DNA of 13,840 nucleotides from JABDCI01 sp964475835 (GCA_964475835.1 CAYYYL010000054.1:1-13840); one strand, 5' to 3'; positions 5,882 to 13,079 are shown, counted from the stretch's first letter. A program made the numbers and translations. The notes: generated from the letters alone by a model not told the origin.

Positions 5882-7639
5882 TTAAGCAGGCTGGTTTTGA
5901 GGAAGGAAATCCTTGTTCGCTCCCGGCACGCTATATTCATACGGCCCACGAAAAACCTCGGGTGCTTTGGTGAAATTGCCATGCCCCGGAGGCGTTGGCG
6001 TCGCCCACTCGAGTGTGGTGGAATCCCAAGGATTGTCCGACGTCACCTTCTTTCCCCGGAAAATACTTCCAAAGAAATTGAGAATGAAAAAGATCTGGAA
6101 GAATCCCAGCAGCCAGGCCGAATGCGACATCACCACATTCCAATGAAGCACCGGCTGGGCATGGAGATACGTCTGTCCGCCATCGGCCAGACGACGCGAG
6201 ACACCGGCCAGGCCCTGAATGAACATCGGCATGAAGATTCCATTCATGCAGAGAAACGATCCCCAGAAATGAATCTTCCCGAACTTCTCACACATCATCC
6301 GCCCCGTGGCCTTGGGAAACCAGAAATAGATTCCCGCAAAAAGAGCGAAAATCGTTCCCGGCGCCACCACATAGTGGAAGTGACCAATCACATACATCGT
6401 GTCGTGAAGATGAATATCTGTCGAGGAAAGCCCGAGCGGCAATCCGGTCAGTCCCCCGATCCCAAACATCGGAAGGAACGCGAGCGCAAAAAGCATCGGG
6501 GTATTAAAACGGATCGATCCCCCCCACAGGGAAATGAGAAGCGCACTCAGGATGATCACCGACGGAATCGAAATAATCATGGTGGTAGTCTGAAAGAACG
6601 AGCTGATCTTCGTTCCCATTCCGGTCATGAACATGTGGTGCGCCCAAACGACGAAGGACATGAATCCCAAAAAGATGCTCGCAAACACCATTGAGCGATA
6701 TCCCCACAACGGCTTGCGTGTGTTGTTGGCGATGATTTCCGCGACAATGCCCATCGCCGGCAAAATCAACACATACACTTCGGGATGCGCCAAAAACCAG
6801 AAAAGGTGCTGCCATAAAAGAGAGCTGCCCCCCCCGCTCACCGGCCACGCCTTGCCACTGATGACCAATCCCGTCGGAAGGAAGAAACTGGTTCCAAACA
6901 AACGATCCATCAACTGAAGCAACCCCGCCGCCTCCAGCGGGGGAAACGCCAAAAGCAAAAGAAACCCTGTCACCAGCTGTGCCCACACAAAGAACGGAAG
7001 CCGCATCATCGTCATCCCCTTTGCGCGAAGCTGGAAAATGGTCACAATGGTATTCACCGACCCCAGAAGGGAGGAAGTGATCAGAAACACCATTCCAATC
7101 AGCCAGATGGTCTGCCCCGACCAGAGCTTTTGCAGGATGGTTCCGTCCGGATTCAGATTTGCCACATCGGCAAGAGGAGGATACGACGTCCAACCCGATT
7201 GAGCGTGCCCGCTGGGAATAAAAAAGCCCGCCAGCATCACAACACCTCCAATGAAATAAACCCAGTAGCTCGACATGTTGAGCTTGGGAAACGCCATGTC
7301 CGGCGCCCCCACCTGAAGGGGCATCAGCCAGTTTCCAAATCCACCCACGGCCAGGGGAACCACGCCCAAAAACACCATGATCGTGCCATGCATGGCTCCA
7401 AACTGGTTGTAGAGATCCGACGTGATCAGAAACTTCGTAAAGGGCAAAGCCTTGTCCGGATACGCCAACTGCCAGCGCATCAACATCATCAACGTGAAAC
7501 CGAACAGAAGGAAAACCAGGGAGGTAACGGCGTATTGGATTCCGATGACCTTGTGGTCCTGAGAGAAGACGTACTTCTGCCAGAAACCAAGTTCATGGTG
7601 ATCATGCGAACCATGCGCATCGTGGGGGTGGGATGACAT
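5882..7639 (-). CDS. coxA: Cytochrome c oxidase subunit I, heme-copper catalytic core
   Basis: A 585-residue, roughly 12-helix subunit that reduces oxygen to water at the heme a3-CuB centre. Visible residues: heme a ligands His84 (QFGAMHGT) and His422; heme a3 ligand His420 (GHFHYV); CuB ligands His285, His334 and His335 (AHPEVY, WAHHMF); cross-linking Tyr289; D-pathway Asp114 (VGAPDMAFP), Asn121, Asn196 and Glu287; the arginine pair in GVSRRLADGG; and a C-terminal NPWDSTTLEWATPTPPGHGNF-type tail. The K-pathway lysine is replaced: SIPSVIILSALLISLWGG aligns without gaps to the usual VPTGIK...WGG segment and has Ile363 instead of Lys. The N-terminus is histidine-rich. I use the ATG at 7639. A TTG five codons earlier is also open. 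Neither has a clear ribosome site, and seven C residues lie just before the ATG. Confidence 0.96.
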   Translation of the reverse strand: MSSHPHDAHGSHDHHELGFWQKYVFSQDHKVIGIQYAVTSLVFLLFGFTLMMLMRWQLAYPDKALPFTKFLITSDLYNQFGAMHGTIMVFLGVVPLAVGGFGNWLMPLQVGAPDMAFPKLNMSSYWVYFIGGVVMLAGFFIPSGHAQSGWTSYPPLADVANLNPDGTILQKLWSGQTIWLIGMVFLITSSLLGSVNTIVTIFQLRAKGMTMMRLPFFVWAQLVTGFLLLLAFPPLEAAGLLQLMDRLFGTSFFLPTGLVISGKAWPVSGGGSSLLWQHLFWFLAHPEVYVLILPAMGIVAEIIANNTRKPLWGYRSMVFASIFLGFMSFVVWAHHMFMTGMGTKISSFFQTTTMIISIPSVIILSALLISLWGGSIRFNTPMLFALAFLPMFGIGGLTGLPLGLSSTDIHLHDTMYVIGHFHYVVAPGTIFALFAGIYFWFPKATGRMMCEKFGKIHFWGSFLCMNGIFMPMFIQGLAGVSRRLADGGQTYLHAQPVLHWNVVMSHSAWLLGFFQIFFILNFFGSIFRGKKVTSDNPWDSTTLEWATPTPPGHGNFTKAPEVFRGPYEYSVPGANKDFLPQNQPA

Positions 7640-7685
7640 ACGCTGGGGGGGCAAATCAAAACGAGCGAGAGATCCCTACAGCAAG

Positions 7686-7727
7686 AAAGCTCGCGTGGCA
7701 ATGTTTTTTCATTGCCCCACGAGCTTT
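7686..7727 (-). terminator. Large hairpin between the cupredoxin gene and coxA, terminator or attenuator
   Basis: Two 18-base arms (7686-7703 and 7710-7727) flank a 6-base loop. In the minus-strand RNA they pair along their full length with one mismatch and one G-U pair. The fit is slightly better on this strand than on the other, pointing to function in the cupredoxin-coxA transcript. The 3' side ends in GAGCUUUCUUGCU, only a weak U tract, so partial termination or mRNA end protection is likelier than a full stop. A second copy of AAAGCTC at 7728-7734 makes a palindrome GAGCTTTAAAGCTC (7721-7734), giving alternative pairings. The rest of the gap between the two genes shows no gene. Confidence 0.6.
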
Positions 7728-7753
7728 AAAGCTCCACCGCTTTCGGGGTGAAC

Positions 7754-8455
7754 TTACTTCGGGGTCACCGAAATGTCCTGCTTCACCTCGGCAGCGCCCA
7801 CCTTCACCTTGAAAGTCTGCTCGCCAGCCTTGGGATGTACCGCAGCCAGAGTGTAGTCACCTGCAGGCAATCCCGAAATCTTGTAGCTGCCATCCGCTCC
7901 GGAAACGGCAAAGAACGGACTGTCCACCACACCCACGTAAGCGAACATCCAGGGATGCACGTCACACTTGAATTTCACAAACACCTCGGGTTTGGTGAAC
8001 TTCTTTTCATCCTTCTTCCCCTTCGTGGGCTGACCGATGTTGAATTCCGGATTTTTGGTTCCCATCGCATGCACGTTGTGCAGAGTGTCGTCGCTATTCT
8101 GAACCACAAGCGTCTGTCCAACCTGAACCCCTAACACATAGGGATTATAGAGGCAGGTATGCTGATCCAACACCACAGCCTCTGCGGGAGGAGTGAATTT
8201 CTTACCCGCAAGACCTTCCTTCACATAAACAAAAACGTTGGCCAACCCTTTGTTCGCATCCACCACATAGTGACGGGTCGAGATCGGGGTCGTGTGCTGG
8301 GCTTTGCAATATTTGTCCGCATTGGTGTCGATCGGCTTTTCGGCAGGAGCGGCACCGTTGAGCGTGACTTTTCCGGAAATAACCCCGGTATCCGCCGCAA
8401 ACAGGGAAGCGGCAAACGAAAGGGAAAGAGCTGCAAGTCTAATGGAAGATTTCAT
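7754..8455 (-). CDS. Secreted cupredoxin-like protein with a carboxypeptidase regulatory-like fold, candidate copper or electron carrier
   Basis: A 233-residue exported protein. A signal peptide (1-20 or 21, cleaved after SLFA) leads to a beta-rich body. The segment VVQNSDDTLHNVHAMG (117-132) resembles the cupredoxin strand holding the first copper histidine, His126. KCDVHPWM (163-170) supplies Cys164, His167 and Met170 in the order of a type 1 copper site, with closer spacing than in plastocyanin. A C-terminal stretch DGSYKISGLPAGDYTLAAVHP (188-208) matches the carboxypeptidase regulatory-like or SpaA-type repeat, a structural domain. Two further cysteines (C50, C101) could form a disulfide. 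Located just upstream of coxA, it may bring electrons or copper to subunit II. A structural periplasmic role is the alternative. No ribosome site is evident; the leader before the ATG is ACCAACCAATCAAC. Confidence 0.85.
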   Translation of the reverse strand: MKSSIRLAALSLSFAASLFAADTGVISGKVTLNGAAPAEKPIDTNADKYCKAQHTTPISTRHYVVDANKGLANVFVYVKEGLAGKKFTPPAEAVVLDQHTCLYNPYVLGVQVGQTLVVQNSDDTLHNVHAMGTKNPEFNIGQPTKGKKDEKKFTKPEVFVKFKCDVHPWMFAYVGVVDSPFFAVSGADGSYKISGLPAGDYTLAAVHPKAGEQTFKVKVGAAEVKQDISVTPK

Positions 8456-8520
8456 GTTGATTGGTTGGTTTTTTTAGAGCCAATACAACCCATTAACACC
8501 ACCCCCAAGGACCGTCAAAT

Positions 8521-8544
8521 GCTTTGTGAAAAAATTCACAAAGC
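8521..8544. promoter_or_regulatory. Perfect 24-base palindrome with TGTGA-N6-TCACA, candidate Crp/Fnr-family operator
   Basis: The arms GCTTTGTGAA and TTCACAAAGC are exact reverse complements around AAAA. Inside sits TGTGA-N6-TCACA, the consensus half-site spacing of CRP-type regulators. It lies 66-89 bases before the cupredoxin ATG. As RNA it would form a 10-bp hairpin with no following U tract on either strand, so a protein-binding site is favoured over a terminator. Confidence 0.5.
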
Positions 8545-8547
8545 TCC

Positions 8548-8565
8548 GTTTTAGGAGAATAAAAC
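8548..8565. repeat. Second short hairpin in the cupredoxin leader
   Basis: GTTTTA and TAAAAC are exact reverse complements around GGAGAA, three bases from the larger palindrome. If transcription starts near 8580, both would fold back to back in the 5' leader. Function unknown. Confidence 0.4.
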
Positions 8566-8586
8566 CTCCCGTTTGGACGTCCCACT

Positions 8587-8615
8587 ATAATAGACATGTC
8601 TAAAAAACAGGTGAA
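8587..8615 (-). promoter_or_regulatory. Candidate sigma70-type promoter for the cupredoxin/cox genes
   Basis: On the minus strand TTCACC (8615-8610) and TATTAT (8592-8587) are separated by 17 bases, matching 4 of 6 and 5 of 6 consensus positions. The palindrome TAGACATGTCTA overlaps the spacer and the start of the -10 element, where a repressor could act. Transcription would begin near 8580 and give a leader of about 125 bases. A second, weaker option is TTGACG at 8518-8513, just downstream of the TGTGA-N6-TCACA palindrome, but no good -10 lies 16-18 bases after it. Confidence 0.35.
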
Positions 8616-8693
8616 AGGCGGGTTTAAACCACTCGTGGGTTAACGTTTCGATCCCCCCCCAGACCAATAGAGTTTTATCGAAAACGCTCTGAT

Positions 8694-8727
8694 CCTCCCC
8701 CCCCTGGGAAGGAGGGGTTGGGGGAGG
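8694..8727. repeat. G/C-rich REP-like inverted repeat downstream of clpB
   Basis: CCTCCCCC (8694-8701) and GGGGGAGG (8720-8727) are exact reverse complements around TGGGAAGGAGGGGTT-like spacer sequence. From memory, this type of element (read as PPPTPPSQGG when translated) recurs between genes in many bacterial genomes. It begins 42 bases after the clpB stop and could cap the clpB mRNA. No U tract follows, so classical termination is doubtful. Confidence 0.5.
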
Positions 8728-8768
8728 TATTTTCGCTTGCGAACCGCTCATTTCAGGAGTCGTGCTCC

Positions 8769-11396
8769 TCACTCTTTCTGAAACGTCAGTCCAGCTCCAT
8801 CTTTCGATTCTGCCAGAATCCGATCCCCTTCGTGAAACTTCCCATCAAGGAGATCGATCGACAAGGGATCGAGCACCTCCCTTTGGATCACCCGCTTCAA
8901 CGGACGCGCTCCGAACACGGGATCATATCCCTCCCTCGCAATCATGGAGCGGGCTGCATCCGAAATCTTCAATTCCAGGCGCTGATCCCGCAATCGTTTC
9001 ACCACTCGATCCAATTGGAGATCAACAATCCTTCCGATTTCGTTCTGACGGAGGGAGCGAAAAACGATGATCTCGTCGATGCGATTCAAAAACTCCGGAC
9101 GGAAATTCTGCCGCAACTCATTCATCACCCGCTGCTCCATTCCCTTGTAGCCCGGACTCTGAACATCCCCTCCCTTTTTTCCGTCTTGTTCCGTAAAATA
9201 TTCCTGGATGATCGGACTTCCAATATTGGACGTCATCACCACCAGGGTGTTTCGGAAATCCACAGTCCGCCCCTGGCCATCCGTCAACCGTCCATCATCC
9301 AGCAGTTGAAGGAGAACATTGAACACCTCGGGGTGGGCCTTTTCGATCTCATCAAACAACACCACCGAATACGGGCGCCTGCGCACGGCCTCGGTCAACT
9401 GCCCCCCCTCTTCATAGCCCACATATCCCGGGGGCGCTCCCACCAGCCGTGCCACGGAATGTTTCTCCCCATATTCCGACATATCGATGCGCACGATGGA
9501 GTTCTCATCGTCGAACAAAAATTCCGCCACCGCCCGCGCCAGCTCGGTCTTGCCCACTCCCGTCGGTCCCATAAAAATAAAGGACCCGATGGGACGGTTC
9601 GGCTCCTGCAACCCTGAGCGGGAACGGCGAATCGCATTGCTCACCGCATGCACGGCATGTTCCTGTCCGATCACCCGTTGATGGAGGCGATCCTCCATCT
9701 TCACCAGTTTCTGACGCTCCCCCTCCAGCATGCGCGACACCGGAATCCCCGTCCACGAAGCCACCACCCTGGCGATATCCTCCTCACCCACCTCCTCCTG
9801 AAGCATCCCCCCACCCTTTTGCACTTCCGCAAGTTTCTTCTGCGCCGCAGCCACCTTCTTCTCCAGATCGGGAATGAGGCCGTACTGAATTTCGGCCGCA
9901 CGGGTTAAATCGCCCTTGCGCTTCACCTGTTCCGCCTCTTCCCGCGCCTTCTCCAACTGCTCGGCAAGGGCCCCGCTCTCCATCAGCACCGACTTCTCAT
10001 TCTGCCACTGCGCCTTCAACTGTCGGGACTTCTCCTTGAGATTGGACAACTCCTCCTCCAGCTTTTTACGCCGCTCCCCGGTTTCCATCCCCTTCTCCCT
10101 CTTCATGGCCTGCTGCTCGATCTCCAACTGCATGATCCGGCGGTCTATCTCGTCGATCTCCGTGGGAAGACTGTCGATTTCGATTCGCAGGCGTGACGCC
10201 GCTTCGTCCATCAAATCCACCGCCTTGTCCGGCAGAAAACGGTCGCTGATATATCGATGAGAAAGAGTCGCCGCCGCCACGAGTGCAGAATCATTGATCC
10301 GCACCTTGTGATGCACTTCGTAGCGATCCTTTAGACCACGCAAAATGGCGATCGTGTCTTCCACACTGGGCTCATTCACGTAGATCGGCTGAAAGCGCCT
10401 CTCCAACGCCGCATCCTTTTCGATATACTGGCGATACTCATCCAGAGTCGTCGCCCCGATGCACCTCAACTCTCCACGGGCAAGTTGAGGCTTCAATAAA
10501 TTGGCTGCATCCACCGCCCCCTCCGCCTTCCCTGCACCCACCAGCGTGTGCAACTCGTCGATAAAAAGAATGATGCTCCCGGCAGACGCTGTCACTTCCT
10601 TTAAAAAAGCCTTGAGCCGATCTTCAAATTCCCCTCGATATTTTGCGCCGGCGATCATCGCCCCGAGATCGAGGGACACCAGACGCTTTCCCTTCAACCC
10701 CTCCGGCACATCCCCTTCCACAATCCGACGCGCCAGTCCCTCCACAATCGCCGTCTTGCCCACCCCCGGCTCCCCAATCAACACAGGATTATTTTTGGTC
10801 CGACGGGACAGAACCTGCATCACTCGCCGGATCTCCGCATCGCGACCGATCACCGGATCAATTTTTCCCCGTCGGGCGGCATCCGTCAGATCTCTCCCAT
10901 ACTTTTCCAGGGACTGAAACTTGTCCTCCGGATTCTGATCCGTCACCCCCTGATTCCCCCGCAACTCCTGCAATGCCCGAAGGAGCGACGCCTTCGTCAC
11001 CCCCATCCCCTGCAACAACCCAGCCGCATCGGACTTTCCTTGCACGATGCCAAGCATGAAGTGATCCGTGCTGACAAACTGATCCTTCAACTGATCCGCC
11101 TCCTTCTGGGAAAGCGACAGAACCTCATTCAATTCACTCGAAAGGGTGGTCTGGAATGCGCCCCCACTGACTTTGGGCTTTCGCCCCAACGCGGTCTCCA
11201 CCAGTCCCTGCAGACGCTGCAGTTGAACACCCTGCTTTTCCAGAAGGGGACCCACCAGTCCCTCGTTCTGTTTTAAAAGAGCCAACAAAAGATGTTCGCA
11301 GGAGATTTCGGCGTGCCCGCGGCTTTGTGCCTCGTTCTGAGCCTCCTGAAGCGCCTCCTGCGCCTTGATCGTCAGTTTGTTCAGATTCAGTGCCAT
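8769..11396 (-). CDS. clpB: ATP-dependent chaperone ClpB (protein disaggregase)
   Basis: An 875-residue Hsp100 protein of usual length that works as a hexamer with DnaK to pull apart protein aggregates in the cytoplasm. Domains in order: Clp N-terminal repeat domain (about 1-145); first AAA+ module with Walker A GEPGVGKT (208-215), Walker B IILFIDE (275-281) and arginine-finger region ALERRFQPI; the long coiled-coil M domain (about 410-530), rich in Glu, Lys and Arg, which separates ClpB from ClpA and ClpC; second AAA+ module with GPTGVGKT (610-617), VVLFDEIEKAHPEV and the pore loop GYVGYEEGG; and the C-terminal small domain. The ATG at 11396 is preceded by AAGGAAGT. It is probably its own transcription unit, as gaps of about 120 and 313 bases separate it from its neighbours. 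No CIRCE element was found. Confidence 0.97.
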   Translation of the reverse strand: MALNLNKLTIKAQEALQEAQNEAQSRGHAEISCEHLLLALLKQNEGLVGPLLEKQGVQLQRLQGLVETALGRKPKVSGGAFQTTLSSELNEVLSLSQKEADQLKDQFVSTDHFMLGIVQGKSDAAGLLQGMGVTKASLLRALQELRGNQGVTDQNPEDKFQSLEKYGRDLTDAARRGKIDPVIGRDAEIRRVMQVLSRRTKNNPVLIGEPGVGKTAIVEGLARRIVEGDVPEGLKGKRLVSLDLGAMIAGAKYRGEFEDRLKAFLKEVTASAGSIILFIDELHTLVGAGKAEGAVDAANLLKPQLARGELRCIGATTLDEYRQYIEKDAALERRFQPIYVNEPSVEDTIAILRGLKDRYEVHHKVRINDSALVAAATLSHRYISDRFLPDKAVDLMDEAASRLRIEIDSLPTEIDEIDRRIMQLEIEQQAMKREKGMETGERRKKLEEELSNLKEKSRQLKAQWQNEKSVLMESGALAEQLEKAREEAEQVKRKGDLTRAAEIQYGLIPDLEKKVAAAQKKLAEVQKGGGMLQEEVGEEDIARVVASWTGIPVSRMLEGERQKLVKMEDRLHQRVIGQEHAVHAVSNAIRRSRSGLQEPNRPIGSFIFMGPTGVGKTELARAVAEFLFDDENSIVRIDMSEYGEKHSVARLVGAPPGYVGYEEGGQLTEAVRRRPYSVVLFDEIEKAHPEVFNVLLQLLDDGRLTDGQGRTVDFRNTLVVMTSNIGSPIIQEYFTEQDGKKGGDVQSPGYKGMEQRVMNELRQNFRPEFLNRIDEIIVFRSLRQNEIGRIVDLQLDRVVKRLRDQRLELKISDAARSMIAREGYDPVFGARPLKRVIQREVLDPLSIDLLDGKFHEGDRILAESKDGAGLTFQKE

Positions 11397-11401
11397 ACTT
11401 C

Positions 11402-11430
11402 CTTATGTTTTCGATCCGCCTTTTTGTCAA
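11402..11430 (-). promoter_or_regulatory. Candidate promoter of clpB
   Basis: TTGACA (11430-11425), a perfect -35 element, and CATAAG (11407-11402), 4 of 6 matches to -10, are 17 bases apart. The transcript would start close to the ATG at 11396, leaving almost no leader, which is odd because an AAGGA ribosome site overlaps the -10. Either the RNA is nearly leaderless or the true promoter lies elsewhere. No clear heat-shock sigma element is visible. Confidence 0.3.
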
Positions 11431-11515
11431 ATGCCAGGCGCATCCCGATGGTCGACTGAAAAACCAGGAAGGAATCCCCTCGCATGCCTCCCCCAACCGA
11501 CAAAAACCAACTCAG

Positions 11516-13003
11516 TCATGGACGCTTTCGCTCCCATTTGCCGTCCACCCGAACATAAAGGGGATCTTCGACACGAAACCATTTGGGATAAAGAGCCTCC
11601 AACAAAGTGAAACGCTTTGCTCCGTTGGAAAGCCATTCGATTTCTGGGTTTTCCCATTTGGAAACAGGCGCGAAAAATGAAAAATCCGGGCGTCGACCAT
11701 TTCGGGCAATCAACTCATTCGTCTCAATGATTACCACCCGAATCGTCTCACTTTTTTCCGCAAGCTTTTGATTCATATCCCATACCTGGAATCCATGGTA
11801 ACAAGCGAAACAGCAACCGATCCCCGCCAACAAAACCCGAAACCTTCCAAACACATCCCGCCCCTCCCTTTTTAAAGAAGCCATCCACGCTCCTATAAAT
11901 AAAATGCCAAACATCCAGAAGAAATAGGTGTAATAGATATTTTTAAATAAGTAATCCAATCCCCGTATCGACATGCGACCGACGACCAAAACGGCAACAT
12001 AACTCACTAGAAAACTCAAAAAAAGTCCGCTGAGCTGAAAGCTTAACCCCCTCTTTTGGCTGCGGATCCATCCCCATGCCCAGACTAAAAGCAATAACAC
12101 AAGGATGGAACATGCCAGGGGTGCCCCAGCCACTATTCCCCAGTGCGATGGGAAAAACCCCGTCCGCCCAAGGGCATCCAGATAAAACGACCCCAGCCCT
12201 GGGAAAAGCCCCATATAGAACAACCAAACACCGGTTTTAATGAAACAAGCCCCATAACCAGGCACCGTGGATTCAAAAAAATGGGCAGGACCCGCAGACG
12301 GCAGGGTGCTGCGCCCATAGTCAAACCCACTCACCACCAGGTAAAGAAGGACCGGCACAGACAGCCACCATCCATCCATGCGACGGAGTCCCCTTACAAA
12401 AAATAAGACCACTACAAAACCCCAAACAACCCCCATTTCATAGGTAAAACACGCCACCGTCAGCAGGGAAACCATCTGCAACAACCCACGTAACCTGCCT
12501 TTTTCCGAAGTCAAATACGTGAGCATGGAATGGAAAAAAGCGAGCATGACCCCCGCAAAAACAAGATACGCATGCAAATGCTGCCAGCTCACAAGCTCCA
12601 TGGCGGGAACCAGGGTTGCAAAGAGAACCACCCACCCCCATGCGCCAAGACGCAGACCAAGTCTCCGCAGAAAACGAAACATCAGCACTACCACACCAAG
12701 ATGAAGCAAGGGACCCATCGACTGCCATGCGGGAAAATTGTAACCGAAAAGCCAGCGTTCCAACCCGAGCATGACGTAGAGCAAGGGACGAAAAAGAATC
12801 TGATCTCCAATAACGAAATGCCGTTCGCGGGCAAATGAATAAGAATCAAAAATGGAAACCCAACCCTCCCGCCCTCCCATTTCTGCGAGATAAGCTATCT
12901 GATCGGCCCTGGCGATATGAAACAGGGAAGGCGAATAAATAAAACAAATAACAATTGAAAATGATCCGACTGCCAGCAGATCAAAATAATCGCGCTTCTT
13001 CAA
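11516..13003 (-). CDS. Multi-spanning membrane protein, possible GT-C type glycosyltransferase, unknown function
   Basis: A 495-residue protein with about ten to twelve hydrophobic segments between residues 8 and about 400 and a soluble C-terminal domain of about 90 residues. I do not recognise a named family. After the first helix comes a loop with RADQIAYLAE, then LFRPLLYVMLGLERWLFG and MGPLLHLGVVVLMFRFLRRLG. The FRPL...WLFG...LLH order resembles the start of GT-C or TMTC-like membrane glycosyltransferases that use lipid-linked sugars. No acidic catalytic pair can be assigned. The frame has no early ATG; the likely start is TTG at 13003, with TAAGGG 6 bases upstream. An in-frame 16-codon frame with a better ribosome site ends 9 bases before this TTG. 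The gene is separated from clpB and the TfoX-like gene and is probably transcribed alone. Confidence 0.75.
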   Translation of the reverse strand: MKKRDYFDLLAVGSFSIVICFIYSPSLFHIARADQIAYLAEMGGREGWVSIFDSYSFARERHFVIGDQILFRPLLYVMLGLERWLFGYNFPAWQSMGPLLHLGVVVLMFRFLRRLGLRLGAWGWVVLFATLVPAMELVSWQHLHAYLVFAGVMLAFFHSMLTYLTSEKGRLRGLLQMVSLLTVACFTYEMGVVWGFVVVLFFVRGLRRMDGWWLSVPVLLYLVVSGFDYGRSTLPSAGPAHFFESTVPGYGACFIKTGVWLFYMGLFPGLGSFYLDALGRTGFFPSHWGIVAGAPLACSILVLLLLVWAWGWIRSQKRGLSFQLSGLFLSFLVSYVAVLVVGRMSIRGLDYLFKNIYYTYFFWMFGILFIGAWMASLKREGRDVFGRFRVLLAGIGCCFACYHGFQVWDMNQKLAEKSETIRVVIIETNELIARNGRRPDFSFFAPVSKWENPEIEWLSNGAKRFTLLEALYPKWFRVEDPLYVRVDGKWERKRP

Positions 13004-13012
13004 AATAGACCC

Positions 13013-13063
13013 TTACCTTTGAACAAAATTCTGATTTCCAATACTACCCCTCTTGAGAGTCAT
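13013..13063 (-). CDS. Possible 16-residue leader peptide upstream of the membrane protein gene
   Basis: ATG at 13063 opens MTLKRGSIGNQNFVQR and ends at TAA (13015-13013). AGGAGGAA lies 8 bases before the ATG, better than any site at the annotated downstream TTG. The frame is the same as that of the 495-residue protein and is split from it only by the TAA codon and three more codons. It could be a leader peptide that couples or limits translation, or the original N-terminus cut by a stop mutation, with TTG as a rescue start. It is too short for family recognition. Confidence 0.4.
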   Translation of the reverse strand: MTLKRGSIGNQNFVQR

Positions 13064-13071
13064 CGCAATTG

Positions 13072-13079
13072 TTCCTCCT
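13072..13079 (-). promoter_or_regulatory. Strong Shine-Dalgarno site before the 16-codon frame
   Basis: AGGAGGAA on the minus strand, 8 bases from the ATG at 13063. It directly follows the GC-rich hairpin TGCGGG/CCCGCA (13079-13096), which could affect its accessibility. Confidence 0.5.

Larger units (their letters stand above)
8456..8768. other. Intergenic region between clpB and the cupredoxin gene
   Basis: About 313 bases with no credible gene. From the clpB side it holds a small hairpin at the clpB stop (AGGAG/CTCCT, 8755-8769), a G/C-rich inverted repeat (8694-8727), two runs of eight C (8653-8660 and 8697-8704), a palindrome TAGACATGTCTA (8591-8602), a candidate promoter, two hairpins (8548-8565 and 8521-8544), and a leader of about 65 bases before the cupredoxin ATG. 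A 73-codon frame across it is a chance reading of repeat DNA. Confidence 0.7.

Noticed and set aside
7640..7654. TTG start adding five residues to coxA, with a run of seven C as a possible phase-variable tract
   Set aside because: The ATG at 7639 is the simpler start; the tract lies before it and slippage would not alter the product. No evidence for phase variation.
8551..8772. 73-codon frame between clpB and the cupredoxin gene
   Set aside because: It is a translation of repeat DNA (PPPTPPSQGG from the G/C-rich inverted repeat) plus the promoter region; it has no protein-like character.
8718..9617. Long plus-strand frame (299 codons) over the clpB 3' half
   Set aside because: Antisense shadow of clpB; no recognisable domain or ribosome site.
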